Origin: Anabaena azotica FACHB-119
GTDB lineage: Bacteria; Cyanobacteriota; Cyanobacteriia; Cyanobacteriales; Nostocaceae
DNA: 64,000 bases
Assembly (NCBI RefSeq): GCF_014697625.1
Contig: NZ_JACJSG010000013.1
Location: 62,001 to 126,000, forward strand
Direction of reading: 5' to 3'
The notes beneath the pieces were generated by a model. That model was not told the origin of the DNA. It did no database searches and was given only the letters and a program-made list of their open reading frames with translations. A program made the translations under genes and the position numbers. Positions 1-8,799 of this stretch are shown one piece after another. Within the stretch, counting starts at the first letter, position 1, and every line of letters begins with the position of its first letter.

Positions 1-168
1 CAGGGTATGCAACGCCAATTGATCAGGCTGTTACAAAGGCGCTTTGGGGAAATTCCTCAAGAGTTAGTAGCAAGGCTTGAGGGTGAGAGTGTTGAGAAAT
101 TAGAAAACCTAATGGATAATGCGATCGCTGTCAACTCATTAGACGAGTTCCTACAATCTTATAATTAA
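1..168 (+). CDS. C-terminal end of a DUF4351-type protein (partial)
   Basis: An open frame enters from the left edge in frame 1 and stops with TAA at 166-168. The 55 visible residues contain LIRLLQRRFGEIP and a following helix with LENLMDNAI. This matches the DUF4351 tail carried by many cyanobacterial Rpn/PD-(D/E)XK putative transposase proteins (family knowledge). The nuclease domain, if present, lies outside the window. The gene ends exactly where the convergent ABC transporter gene ends (168/169), so the two stop codons abut. The family call rests on a short region. Confidence 0.6.
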   Translation, partial: QGMQRQLIRLLQRRFGEIPQELVARLEGESVEKLENLMDNAIAVNSLDEFLQSYN

Positions 169-948
169 TCACTCATTGCCTAAATAAGCTTCAATCACAG
201 CCGGGTTATTCCTTACCACAGAAGGTTCACCCAAGGCGATTAATTGCCCAAAATCTAAAACTGCAATCCTGTCACATAAACCCATAACTAAGGGGACGTG
301 ATGCTCAATTAAAATGATGGTTAAATTGAAGCGATCGCGCAAATCACGAATAAACTCACTCAATTGCTGCTTCTCATTAGGATTCATCCCCGCCGCAGGT
401 TCATCTAGTAGTAATATACGTGGTTGTAGCGCTAAAGCACGGGCAATTTCTAAGCGACGCTGATCACCATAGGCAAAATTTCGGGATTTCTCTTCGGCGC
501 GATCGCTTAATCCCACCATCTCCAATAATTCTAAAGCTTTCTGTCTACTTTGAGATTCTTCTTGAGGTGCTGGTGGTAATCCTAACACACCAGTAACTAA
601 GGTACTTTTAGTATGTAAATGACGGGCAATTATCACATTTTCCAGTGCCGATAATTCCCCAAACAGACGAATATTTTGAAATGTCCGGGCAATCCCCAAA
701 CTAGCAATTTGATGGGGACGTAGTTGAGCGATCGCCTGACCTTGATATATTAACTCGCCACTAGAAGGCGGAATCAAAGCTGTAATTAAATTAAACAGTG
801 TGGTTTTCCCCGCACCATTCGGCCCTATCAGCCCAAAAATTTCATGTTGATTAACGCTAAAAGATACATTATTCACCGCTACCAAACCACCAAAGCGGCG
901 AGTGAGTGACTTTGCTTCTAAAATAACTTTACTTTTATCTAGAATCAT
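169..948 (-). CDS. livG: Branched-chain/hydrophobic amino acid ABC transporter ATPase, LivG type
   Basis: This 259-residue cytoplasmic ATPase powers amino acid import. Walker A is GPNGAGKTT at residues 42-50. The ABC signature appears as YGDQRRLEIARAL and Walker B as ILLLDEPAAGMNP, the usual LivG wording. It is the last gene of a minus-strand set that runs binding protein, LivH, Uma2, LivM, LivG. No LivF-type second ATPase is present, so it must be encoded elsewhere, as is common for the scattered Nat (HAAT) transporters of cyanobacteria. The exact substrate cannot be read from sequence. The start ATG is followed by an amino terminus of normal length for the family. Confidence 0.9.
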   Translation of the reverse strand: MILDKSKVILEAKSLTRRFGGLVAVNNVSFSVNQHEIFGLIGPNGAGKTTLFNLITALIPPSSGELIYQGQAIAQLRPHQIASLGIARTFQNIRLFGELSALENVIIARHLHTKSTLVTGVLGLPPAPQEESQSRQKALELLEMVGLSDRAEEKSRNFAYGDQRRLEIARALALQPRILLLDEPAAGMNPNEKQQLSEFIRDLRDRFNLTIILIEHHVPLVMGLCDRIAVLDFGQLIALGEPSVVRNNPAVIEAYLGNE

Positions 949-951
949 ACC

Positions 952-1040
952 AATTCAAAATTCAAAATTCAAAATTCAAATAATTTAGGCTTTCAACGAT
1001 TTTTTGTTTTTGGTACTTCGCTGACTTTTCAGAATTGGTA
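952..1040. repeat. Short heptamer repeat (ATTCAAA) in livM-livG spacer
   Basis: Positions 952-979 hold about four copies of the 7-mer ATTCAAA. The same heptamer, in the other orientation, recurs at about 51752-51785. This belongs to the STRR type of short tandem repeat seen throughout the window. It separates livM from livG without an evident terminator. Confidence 0.7.
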
Positions 1041-1967
1041 TCATTTATTTTTAGACTTACCTAATTTAAAAATATCTGGAGTCACCAACCCTTGCGGGAA
1101 GAAAATAGTACCTATTACTATCAACAACCCAAAAATAATTAACCTGCCATCTCGCAGAAATTGCGCCAACCAAGCTGGTAAACCACCTGTATCAGCCAGT
1201 CCGCGTAAAATTTCTGGTAAAGCTGTAAATACCATACCACCAACAACGGAACCTAAGAAAGTTCTAGAACCACCAATTAACACAAAAGTTAGGTAGATAA
1301 TACTCGCATCAAATGTACCTTGTCTTGCATTCCAAGTATTAAGAAAGTGGGCGCTAATTACTCCCACAATCCCAGCTAGAATTGCCCCTAAAGTAAATGC
1401 TAAAACCTTGTAGTAAGTGGGGTTAATTCCCATCGCCCCAGCAGCTAATTCATCTTCGCGGATGGCAGTAAACGCCCTACCAACTCTTACCCGTTCTAAC
1501 CGATAAAATAGCACCATACTAATTAATAGCAATGGTAAAGCAATCCATAAATATTCAATTGGTGTGGCGAAGGGTTGAGGAATACCAAAAATTCCCACAG
1601 CACCGCCTGTAATATCTAAATTGAGGGAGAGAACCCGTAGGACTTCGACAAAAGCGATAGTGGCGATCGCTAAATATATTCCCCGCAACCGTAAAGCCGG
1701 AATCCCTACAGCCACCCCCAACAAACCGGATAGTATTGCAGCAATTAACATCTCCAATATTAATAAATGAATCGGAAATAAATTACTGCTTGATGTAAAA
1801 ACTTTAGTTGATAAAATCGCCCCAATATAACCACCTAAAGCATAAAATCCGGGGCTAGCTAAAGACAATTGCCCAGCCATTAACGGTAAGTAAAGCGACA
1901 GTCCTAATAACGCCCCTAGTACCATAGAGACGATTAGTGAACCATAAGTAGAGAAAAATTCAGACAT
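1041..1967 (-). CDS. livM: Branched-chain amino acid ABC transporter permease, LivM type
   Basis: A 308-residue inner-membrane permease with about eight to nine hydrophobic segments. The LivM-type loop RVGRAFTAIREDELAAGAMG near residues 160-180 is the cytoplasmic coupling region that contacts the ATPase. The GIPALRLRGIYLAIATIAF stretch near residue 90 is also typical of LivM. It pairs with the LivH-type permease encoded upstream at 2602-3546, with a Uma2 gene between the two. Length is normal for the family. Substrate is inferred only at the level of hydrophobic or other amino acids. Confidence 0.9.
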   Translation of the reverse strand: MSEFFSTYGSLIVSMVLGALLGLSLYLPLMAGQLSLASPGFYALGGYIGAILSTKVFTSSSNLFPIHLLILEMLIAAILSGLLGVAVGIPALRLRGIYLAIATIAFVEVLRVLSLNLDITGGAVGIFGIPQPFATPIEYLWIALPLLLISMVLFYRLERVRVGRAFTAIREDELAAGAMGINPTYYKVLAFTLGAILAGIVGVISAHFLNTWNARQGTFDASIIYLTFVLIGGSRTFLGSVVGGMVFTALPEILRGLADTGGLPAWLAQFLRDGRLIIFGLLIVIGTIFFPQGLVTPDIFKLGKSKNK

Positions 1968-1987
1968 ATTTAATTGCTTAGAAATTT

Positions 1988-2590
1988 TTAAGCTGTTAAC
2001 ACCTGCTCTGCTGTCAGCGTTAGTTCCAGGAAAGTTCTGGATATAATGCGATCAGAACCTTGAAAAGATGTGCGTTCATATTTACCATTGTTATTTAGTA
2101 AATGGATAAATACAATTGGTTCTTCCGTTGTGCCTAAATATTTTCTATCGCCAATTCCTAAGTAATCAACAATCCAATATTCAGGAATACCTAATCTTTC
2201 GTACTCATCCAACTTATCGATGTAATCATCTTCCCAATTAGTTGATGTCACTTCTACAGCTAACTGAATTGGTTCTGCAAGCGCCGCATAAGCTGAACGA
2301 TCAGCAAGCCATACATCCCTATCTATGACACTCACATCAGGTTTGCGTCCTTGTTCAATACCATCAGCAGTTTTAGTTTTAATAACTGGGGTATTTTTTA
2401 CTACATAGTTTAGATTTATTCGTCTTATTTCAGATTTAAAAGCAAACAGTATAGAGTCAGCGACATCTTCATGATTTCTGGTTGAAATCAATTCAACAAT
2501 TTCCCCATTTACTAACTCATAAAAACCTTCTTCTGGACATTGTTCCAGAAACTGATTAAAGGTTAATTTTGGTTTTGTCATTGCTGTCAT
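1988..2590 (-). CDS. Uma2 family (DUF820) PD-(D/E)XK-fold protein
   Basis: A 200-residue protein with the Uma2 pattern: an N-terminal YELVNGEIVEL strand, a central KPDVSVIDRDVW stretch, then AVEVTSTNWEDDY and the IPEYWIVD strand. The D...E-V-T-S arrangement matches the PD-(D/E)XK nuclease-like core of the family, whose biological role is unknown. Uma2 genes are hugely amplified in cyanobacteria and often sit alone. Here it lies between livM (20 bp away) and livH (11 bp away) on the same strand, so it is probably co-transcribed with the transporter, and it looks like an insertion that kept the operon intact. A second Uma2 gene is at 62271-62918. Confidence 0.85.
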   Translation of the reverse strand: MTAMTKPKLTFNQFLEQCPEEGFYELVNGEIVELISTRNHEDVADSILFAFKSEIRRINLNYVVKNTPVIKTKTADGIEQGRKPDVSVIDRDVWLADRSAYAALAEPIQLAVEVTSTNWEDDYIDKLDEYERLGIPEYWIVDYLGIGDRKYLGTTEEPIVFIHLLNNNGKYERTSFQGSDRIISRTFLELTLTAEQVLTA

Positions 2591-2601
2591 GGTTTGATAG
2601 C

Positions 2602-3546
2602 CTACACTTTTTGAATAAACCGACGACCGAGTAAACCTTGGGGTCTAACTAATAGCATGATAAACAAAATACCAAAAGCTACAGCATCTTTGTACCCAGA
2701 ATAGTCGGAGGGAACCAGCGCCTCGACTATACCGATGAGTAAACCCCCCAAGACTGCGCCGGGAATGCTACCCAAGCCACCCAAAACAATGACAGCTAAA
2801 CCCCGCAAACCGAAGCCAATACCGAAATAGGGGCCAGCAATACTGACGCTAGAGGCGACTAAAGTACCCGCCAAGCCAGCGAGGAAGCTGCTGATGAAGA
2901 AAGTTAAAACAATAAAGCGATCGCTATTGATACCTAATAAACTAGCAGTGGCTGCATCTTCTGCGATCGCCTGTATTGCCTTACCGTATTTAGTGCGATT
3001 AATAAAATAAGTCAGAATAGCTACAATTACCACTGATACAGTAAAAATCACTACCTGCACACTCCGAATAGGAATTGGTCTTTCCGGTGTGCCAAAGTTA
3101 ATTGCAGGTGGTAAATTACCAAAAGTATTAGCAGGAAACGTGTAACTTTCTGCACCTACTAAATATTGAATTAGGTTCACAATTACCACTGCTACCCCTA
3201 AGCTAGAAACCACAGTTAGCAAGGGATCTGAACCTTTTTGACGCAAAGGTTGAAAAGCAATTCTTTCCATTGCAACTCCCAGCAAACCCGCTAAACCACT
3301 GCCAAAAATTAGAGCAACAGCAAATGGTAATTTAATCGGTAGACTAGCATTAGCCAACAAACCATTAAAGCCAAAAGTACCACCCATGAGTGCATAAGTA
3401 AAATATGCCCCCACCGTAAAAATTGCCCCATGCGCTAAGTTAATAATTCCCAAAATGGAATAAATCAAAGTGTAACCTAACGCAAAAATGGCATAAACGC
3501 TGCCAATAGACAACCCATTCAATAATTGTTGTAAAAATAGCTCCAT
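2602..3546 (-). CDS. livH: Branched-chain amino acid ABC transporter permease, LivH type
   Basis: A 314-residue membrane permease. The first residues, FLQQLLNGLSIGSVYAIFAL, are the standard LivH opening. YGKAIQAIAEDAATASLLGI around residues 187-206 is the coupling loop and GLRGLAVIVLGGLGSIPGA follows near 247. About eight hydrophobic segments are visible. It is downstream of the binding-protein gene and 11 bp upstream of the Uma2 gene. With LivM it would form the membrane channel of the importer. Confidence 0.9.
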   Translation of the reverse strand: MELFLQQLLNGLSIGSVYAIFALGYTLIYSILGIINLAHGAIFTVGAYFTYALMGGTFGFNGLLANASLPIKLPFAVALIFGSGLAGLLGVAMERIAFQPLRQKGSDPLLTVVSSLGVAVVIVNLIQYLVGAESYTFPANTFGNLPPAINFGTPERPIPIRSVQVVIFTVSVVIVAILTYFINRTKYGKAIQAIAEDAATASLLGINSDRFIVLTFFISSFLAGLAGTLVASSVSIAGPYFGIGFGLRGLAVIVLGGLGSIPGAVLGGLLIGIVEALVPSDYSGYKDAVAFGILFIMLLVRPQGLLGRRFIQKV

Positions 3547-3551
3547 TTAAT

Positions 3552-3656
3552 TAGTCAATAGTCAATAGTCATTAGTCATTAGTCCATAGTCAACAGTCAA
3601 CAGTCAACAGTCAAAAGTGAACATAACCTGACAACTGATAACTGATAACTGTTAAC
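3552..3656. repeat. Heptameric short tandem repeats (STRR)
   Basis: About ten consecutive 7-mers of the AGTCAAT/AGTCAAC type are followed by AACTGAT-type heptamers. They occupy the whole spacer between the binding protein gene and livH. Such heptads are characteristic of heterocystous cyanobacteria. Confidence 0.85.
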
Positions 3657-3661
3657 AGTTC

Positions 3662-4909
3662 CTACTTCAAAAACGTAAACTTACCCTGACTACCATCCTT
3701 TTCCATTTTAATTTGCGCTACATAGAAGTTTTGTTGGACAATTTCACCTACAGGTGTAAAACTAATTTCTCCCAGTGGAGTATTATATTTACCTGTTAAC
3801 AACTGTTGGTTCAATTGAGTGCGTAACTCTGGTAACTGTACCTTATTAACTTTGTTTTTACTATCTAAAGCTTTCAGGGCTTCCACATAAACTTGTACAG
3901 CCGCAAACGCTTGGGCGCTAAATTGGGGTGGTTCTTTCTTATACTGGTCAACATAGGCTTGACGAAATGCCTTGTTAATTTCACCCGGATATTCTGGACT
4001 GTAAGCTTGCGCTATTAATACGCCATCACAAAATGCTTTACAAACTGGAAATAAATTTGATGTATTTAGCCCATTTCCACCAATTATTAAACCCTTATAA
4101 CCCAATTCTCGCAACTGTCTGACTAAATTTCCCCCATCGGCTGCCAACCCAGAAATAATTACTAAATCAGGTTTTAAATTAATCGCATTAGTAGCTTGAG
4201 ATTGAAAGTCAGTATCAGTAGTTTGAAACTTTTGTACTGTTACTAAATTTAGCCCTTGTTCCTTCACTGTTTGTTGAAATATTTCCGTTTCTGATTTACT
4301 AAAAGCATCATTTTGAGCAAAGAAAACTGCCACATTTTTAATATTAGGATTTTGCTTAAGTGCAGCTTTGACTGAGTTAGGTGCAACCACAGAAACAGGT
4401 GCGGAAACACGCGCTATATAATCACCAATCTCTGGAATACCTTTGGCTGTATTTGATGGCCCTACTACTGGTACTTTCGCCCTTTCAGCAATTGGATCGG
4501 CGCTAAAGGCTTGCTGAGATAAAGTAGGCCCCACAATACCTACAACTCTATCTTTATTTATGAGAGTTTGAAAAGCGTTAATCGTTCCAGCTTCATCACC
4601 AGCCGTATCTTGAAAAACTAACTTAATAGGAGTCCCGTTAACTCCACCTTTATCGTTAAAATACTTTTCAGCAATTTTAGCCCCAGCTACTTGTTCTTGT
4701 CCCAATAAGGCGACATTACTAGTTTGCGCTACAGCGATACCAATGGGAATAGAGTTATTATTACCCGTTGTCGCAACAGTTGTAGTATTTGTGCTATTTT
4801 GAGCGTTATTTGTGGGATTTGTTGTGGTGTTATTTGCACCGCCACAAGCGGTCAGTAGCAAAGTGCAAGTAGATAATAATGCTGTGGTATACGTAAAAGT
4901 TTTTTTCAT
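3662..4909 (-). CDS. Periplasmic amino acid-binding lipoprotein of the Liv/HAAT ABC transporter
   Basis: This 415-residue protein has a lipoprotein signal with lipobox LTAC (Cys22), then an Asn/Thr-rich linker (about residues 25-55), then a type 1 periplasmic binding fold beginning IPIGIAVAQTSNVALLGQEQ. VGIVGPTLSQQAFSADPIAE is the typical ligand-loop region of LivJ/LivK-like proteins. It heads the minus-strand transporter genes and supplies the substrate to LivH/LivM. The Asn/Thr linker is typical of a lipid-anchored binding protein. Which amino acids it binds cannot be told from the sequence. Confidence 0.9.
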   Translation of the reverse strand: MKKTFTYTTALLSTCTLLLTACGGANNTTTNPTNNAQNSTNTTTVATTGNNNSIPIGIAVAQTSNVALLGQEQVAGAKIAEKYFNDKGGVNGTPIKLVFQDTAGDEAGTINAFQTLINKDRVVGIVGPTLSQQAFSADPIAERAKVPVVGPSNTAKGIPEIGDYIARVSAPVSVVAPNSVKAALKQNPNIKNVAVFFAQNDAFSKSETEIFQQTVKEQGLNLVTVQKFQTTDTDFQSQATNAINLKPDLVIISGLAADGGNLVRQLRELGYKGLIIGGNGLNTSNLFPVCKAFCDGVLIAQAYSPEYPGEINKAFRQAYVDQYKKEPPQFSAQAFAAVQVYVEALKALDSKNKVNKVQLPELRTQLNQQLLTGKYNTPLGEISFTPVGEIVQQNFYVAQIKMEKDGSQGKFTFLK

Positions 4910-5297
4910 TTGTATGTAGTTATAAATGTATTTACAAGTGTTTTATTAAATCATCTTTTGCACTTAAAAAACAGTCATCTATGAACTGCTATTTACAATA
5001 CAGGATCAGCATATCTTTCCGCTATGCTCTACCCTTTACTCCCTAAATCTATGGGTGTATGTATAAAATTCACTATATATTTATTATTTAAGTGAATTTA
5101 CCTGTTGTTTTTTCAGCTTTTTTATGGCAATCTCCTTTACATAGGAGTAAATACAGTAAGTCGATAGGTAATTCGTAGTTTATTAAAACTAAGATACCCT
5201 GGTGATATGTCAATCAATTTGGGCTAATTAGCTGTATCCAATGAGATTGCTTCATACGCTTGATTTGTGAATTGCCAACCTTGAATGATTTAACGCT
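4910..5297. other. Divergent intergenic region with an inverted repeat at 5066-5099
   Basis: This AT-rich spacer separates the transporter (minus) from the NIL-domain gene (plus). It contains a perfect 9-bp inverted repeat, AAATTCACT (5066-5074) and AGTGAATTT (5091-5099), with a 16-bp AT-rich centre. The spacing would suit a dimeric regulator or a hairpin. No gene is seen. Confidence 0.5.
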
Positions 5298-5903
5298 ATG
5301 TCCTCTAGACAGTCAGTTAAACCTGCGCCAGTCCATAGCCGTATTCTTGTACCACAGTTGTATCACAGACAACCTGTAATTTCCCGTTTGGTTTCGCGTT
5401 ATGGGTTAACGGTGAACATCAAAGCTGCTTCTTTAGTATCGGGAAGCGATGGTGAAGGCTGGTTTGATTTGGATCTTTTGGGAAAACCCCAACAAGTAAC
5501 TAATGGCTTATCGTATTTGCAAGGGTTAGGGGTGATGGTGCAAGTTGCGATCGCCAACCATATCCAATTAAACCAAAACTCTCACCCCTTTCCCAACACT
5601 AGTAACGAAAACATACCTCTAGAATCTACTCATTGGCAAGAAAAATTCCCTCAACAGACTTCTCAACAAGAAACCCAACGACTAAGCCTGCAACTATGTA
5701 TTTTACAAAACTACTACGAAAAACCTATTATTTCTCAGCTAGTTTCTCGTTATCATCTCACTGTAAATATTATCAGTGCCACACTGCAACCAAATCAAAA
5801 AAATGATGGCTGGTTTGACCTAGATTTATGGGGAAAAACCAAACAAATCTACTCCAGCTTGACCTATTTAGAAAAACTTGGTCTACCAATCTGGCTGAAA
5901 TAA
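5298..5903 (+). CDS. Protein with two NIL domains
   Basis: A 201-residue soluble protein made of two NIL-domain copies, about residues 15-85 and 125-200. The repeated pattern is PVISRLVSRYGLTVNI then GWFDLDLLGKPQQV in copy one, and PIISQLVSRYHLTVNI then GWFDLDLWGKTKQI in copy two. NIL is a ferredoxin-like ligand-binding fold known from the C-terminus of methionine transporter ATPases (MetN) and from free-standing cyanobacterial proteins. It starts ATGTCCTCTAGA at 5298. A third NIL domain is encoded 28 bp downstream. The nearby Crp regulator, cysE and Rrf2 gene suggest a role in sensing a sulfur-containing metabolite; that is inference. Confidence 0.8.
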   Translation: MSSRQSVKPAPVHSRILVPQLYHRQPVISRLVSRYGLTVNIKAASLVSGSDGEGWFDLDLLGKPQQVTNGLSYLQGLGVMVQVAIANHIQLNQNSHPFPNTSNENIPLESTHWQEKFPQQTSQQETQRLSLQLCILQNYYEKPIISQLVSRYHLTVNIISATLQPNQKNDGWFDLDLWGKTKQIYSSLTYLEKLGLPIWLK

Positions 5904-5931
5904 TTTAAAAAACAATTACTATCTTAAATCT

Positions 5932-6282
5932 GTGAATTTACCAATGACTGCATTAAATAAATTTAACCACAACTTTCCGCCAAAGTTCTCTCTTGTGCCT
6001 TCAGTACATGAAAAAAATCAAATTACCCAAATTCGTGTGCGAATACATATTCCCAAAAACTACCTTAAAGAACCTGTAATTTCCCAACTCATATCTATGT
6101 ACGGCTTAGTTGTTAACATTACCCAAGCCTTATTAGGAGAAAACACAGGTGGAGAAGGATATTTTGACCTTACCCTCCAGGGAACAATCAAACAAATATC
6201 TAGCGGGCTGGCTTACCTAGAAGCCCTAGATATTAAAATTGAGGGTAAGGCGAACGTAGAAGGCGATAGTTGGCATTATTAA
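5932..6282 (+). CDS. Single NIL domain protein
   Basis: A 116-residue protein with one NIL domain: PVISQLISMYGLVVNI, then GGEGYFDLTLQGTIKQIS. It lies 28 bp after the double-NIL gene on the same strand and is probably co-transcribed. The frame opens with GTG at 5932; an in-frame ATG at 5944 is an equally good start and would give 112 residues. The sequence resembles each half of the upstream protein, so the pair likely arose by repeated domain duplication. Confidence 0.8.
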   Translation: MNLPMTALNKFNHNFPPKFSLVPSVHEKNQITQIRVRIHIPKNYLKEPVISQLISMYGLVVNITQALLGENTGGEGYFDLTLQGTIKQISSGLAYLEALDIKIEGKANVEGDSWHY

Positions 6283-6286
6283 TTTT

Positions 6287-6410
6287 AGGACTTACGTAAT
6301 TGTCATAATCAAACTAACTGTAGGGTGCGTCAGCCCCAATAATTTCCTACAAATTCAAGGATTTTCCATATTTGACGCACCCTACCCCAAGTGCCAGTTG
6401 CGTAAGTCCT
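6287..6410. mobile_element. MITE-like element with AGGACTTACG termini
   Basis: The element begins AGGACTTACGTAA and ends TTGCGTAAGTCCT, giving terminal inverted repeats of about 12 bp. Inside is a second inverted pair, GTAGGGTGCGTCA and TGACGCACCCTAC. Related copies are at 55482-55605, 57256-57660 and 60791-61157. It has no coding capacity. It lies between two convergent genes. Confidence 0.75.
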
Positions 6411-6414
6411 GTAT

Positions 6415-7005
6415 TTAAATCTCATAATACCAAATGTCCTCTTCTTTCAGGACTATGCGATGTAGTGAGAGTCTATCAATCAAACCCTCCTGCTCAAATT
6501 GTCCCAAAATACGAGTAATTGTGACCCTTGTGGAACCTAACATTTCAGCCAAGTCTTCGTGAGTCAACCGCATATCTATTAAGCGTCCTTTTTCTACTTC
6601 TGAACCGAACCTTTTAGACAACCATGCTAATAGTTTAATTAGCATGGTATCTACTTTTTTGTAGCTACGAATAACCATTAATTCCTCTGCTTGTTGAATG
6701 TGCGCCAGCAGAGTCTCTGTAGCGTTATTCCATTCGTTAATAGGTAAGACTGTCGCTTCTACTTTTGTCAGACACTCCATCTGATATGGTTCTAATTTTG
6801 ACAAACTCCTCCCAACAATATCTCCAGGCCCCCACAGTCCCAAAGCAACAGTTGTCCCATTTTCTAAATAGGTGTAAGTCCTAACAAATCCAGCTTCAAT
6901 CTTCCATAAGCTATTGTGTTGCTCTGGTAAAAAAGCCCTTCGCGTAAAATACTGCTTAGTATTTTTACTGTGAGAAGTAGCGATGCTTGAGTATAAAGTT
7001 ACCAT
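6415..7005 (-). CDS. Crp/Fnr family transcriptional regulator
   Basis: A 196-residue regulator with an N-terminal cyclic-nucleotide-binding-type beta barrel (about residues 20-110, including YLENGTTVALGLWGPGDIVG) and a C-terminal winged helix with the recognition pattern LTHEDLAEMLGSTRVTITRIL. The phosphate-binding signature of true cAMP receptors is not evident, so the effector is unknown. It is shorter than NtcA. In Synechococcus the Crp-family CysR controls sulfur assimilation (established), and the neighbours here (NIL proteins, cysE) make a CysR-like role plausible but unproven. Confidence 0.8.
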   Translation of the reverse strand: MVTLYSSIATSHSKNTKQYFTRRAFLPEQHNSLWKIEAGFVRTYTYLENGTTVALGLWGPGDIVGRSLSKLEPYQMECLTKVEATVLPINEWNNATETLLAHIQQAEELMVIRSYKKVDTMLIKLLAWLSKRFGSEVEKGRLIDMRLTHEDLAEMLGSTRVTITRILGQFEQEGLIDRLSLHRIVLKEEDIWYYEI

Positions 7006-7089
7006 TATATATAATACTCTTTCTTGATAAACTAACCGTAGTATATTTATATCAGGTTCTCAGAACTTGTGGAGATTCTAGTTAACAAT

Positions 7090-7283
7090 TGCTGATATAT
7101 GGGGACTGGGGACTGGGGAGATGAGGGAGTGGGGGGAGATGAGGGAGTGGGGGGAGATGAGGGGGTGGGGGGAGATGAGGGAGTGGGGGGAGTGGGGGGA
7201 GATGAGGGAGAATAACTATGGACTATTGACCAATTACCAATTACCAATTACCAATTACCAATTACCAATTACCAATTACCAAT
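7090..7283. repeat. Short tandem repeats upstream of the Crp gene
   Basis: Positions 7097-7206 are G-rich repeats of GGGGACT and GAGATGAGGGAGTGGGG units. Positions 7226-7283 are about eight copies of the 7-mer ACCAATT. An apparent proline-rich open frame across them on the minus strand is a translation of the repeat and is not annotated as a gene. Confidence 0.85.
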
Positions 7284-7286
7284 AGA

Positions 7287-8018
7287 TCAAATTCCCGCAC
7301 CATCAAGAAACTCTTCAATCACAGCATCAGAGTTATTGCCATTATCGTTATAAGTTAGCTCGTCACAATCTGAGGACGGTAACACATGATGGGAGGGATT
7401 TTCTAGTTTCTCTAATTGTTTTTCCAACGCTTTGACCCGTTCAAATAAAGCACGGATGACTTCGGCTTCCACGTCACGTATTTTACCATGAGCTAGAGCA
7501 TTTGTAGTTGAGTTGTTATCTCGAATTACCCGTCCAGGTATACCCACTACTGTAGTGTCACTGGGGACATCTCTTAGCACTACTGAACCTGCACCAATAC
7601 GGACGCGATCGCCAATTGTAATATTCCCCAGCACCTTAGCACCAGCCCCGACAATCACATGACTACCCAGCGTCGGATGGCGCTTACCAATTTCCTTACC
7701 AGTACCGCCCAAAGTCACACCTTGATAAATTAAAGCATGATCACCGACGATCGCAGTTTCCCCAATTACTACCCCCATCCCGTGGTCAATAAACACTCCT
7801 GTACCAATAACTGCACCTGGATGAATCTCAATTCCCGTCAAAAATCGACTAATATGAGAAATAAACCGAGGTATAAAAGGTAGTTTCTGCTGATATAGCC
7901 AGTGCGCCAAACGATGAAACAATAACGCTTGTAACCCAGGATAGCAGAACAAAACTTCTAACCAGTTCCGCGCTGCTGGGTCGCGTTCATAAATAGTTTG
8001 CAAATCAGTAAGTAGCAT
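7287..8018 (-). CDS. cysE: Serine O-acetyltransferase
   Basis: This enzyme acetylates L-serine with acetyl-CoA to O-acetylserine, the first step of cysteine synthesis. The 243-residue protein has the N-terminal helical region, then the left-handed beta-helix hexapeptide repeats. Visible active-site elements are [26 protein letters not shown] and [20 protein letters not shown]. The C-terminal 50 residues are longer and more acidic than in minimal cyanobacterial SATs. The gene is divergent from an Rrf2 regulator 280 bp away. Confidence 0.93.
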   Translation of the reverse strand: MLLTDLQTIYERDPAARNWLEVLFCYPGLQALLFHRLAHWLYQQKLPFIPRFISHISRFLTGIEIHPGAVIGTGVFIDHGMGVVIGETAIVGDHALIYQGVTLGGTGKEIGKRHPTLGSHVIVGAGAKVLGNITIGDRVRIGAGSVVLRDVPSDTTVVGIPGRVIRDNNSTTNALAHGKIRDVEAEVIRALFERVKALEKQLEKLENPSHHVLPSSDCDELTYNDNGNNSDAVIEEFLDGAGI

Positions 8019-8030
8019 ATTTTGTCAGTT

Positions 8031-8150
<120 letters not shown>

Positions 8151-8298
8151 GCCATAGACCCATATCTCTAAAAAAAATAGACTAATTCTGGAGATTTTTA
8201 TAGGATAATCTACGGTAAGTCGATAGACTTGTGAACATTCACGGAATAAGTTGGATGTTAGCACATTCCAGCATTAAAAAAAACCAACTTGACATAAA

Positions 8299-8799
8299 AT
8301 GGCGATAAGTCAATCGTTAAACCGTAGTATAAAGAGTATAAAGTTGAACAGCCAAAACTACGCCCTCTTGGATCTTTCCTCCAAAGTGGAATACGCATTA
8401 TTAGCACTCTTGGAATTGGCAAGCCACCACGGCAAAAAAGTTCCTTTAACTATGAGTGAAATTACTGCCAAACAACCCATTCCAGAACGCTATCTAGAAC
8501 AAATCTTGACTAACTTGCGACGTGCAGGTGTGGTACAGAGTCAACGCGGCTCTAAAGGAGGCTTTGTTTTAGTTCGTGAACCTTGGCAAATCACTTTACT
8601 AGAGATTGTCACTTTAGTTGAAGGTGAGCGTAAAGAGAAAGAAACCTCGGCCCCTCCTACTCTGGAAAGGAGTCTAGTACTTGAAGTCTGGGATAAAGCC
8701 AACGCCGCCTCTATAGAGGTTCTGAGAAGTTACACACTCCAAGACTTGTGCCAAGAAAGAGAAGTACGCGCCCAGCAGAGTCCCATGTATTATATTTAA
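8299..8799 (+). CDS. Rrf2 family transcriptional regulator
   Basis: A 166-residue regulator. The winged helix spans about residues 28-100 and shows the Rrf2 signature: KVEYALLALLELA, IPERYLEQILTNLRRAGVV and SQRGSKGGFVL. The region after residue 108, which in IscR and NsrR carries three cysteines for an Fe-S cluster, has only one (Cys153, in DLCQE). It therefore resembles the cluster-less CymR type, a cysteine-metabolism repressor in Firmicutes (established there). Its position divergent from cysE fits a role in cysteine control, which is inference. Confidence 0.85.
   Translation: MAISQSLNRSIKSIKLNSQNYALLDLSSKVEYALLALLELASHHGKKVPLTMSEITAKQPIPERYLEQILTNLRRAGVVQSQRGSKGGFVLVREPWQITLLEIVTLVEGERKEKETSAPPTLERSLVLEVWDKANAASIEVLRSYTLQDLCQEREVRAQQSPMYYI

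Noticed and set aside
7047..7247. Proline-rich ORF PPTPSSPPTP on the minus strand
   Set aside because: It is a translation of GGGGAGATGAGGGAG tandem repeats; no ribosome binding site or homology.
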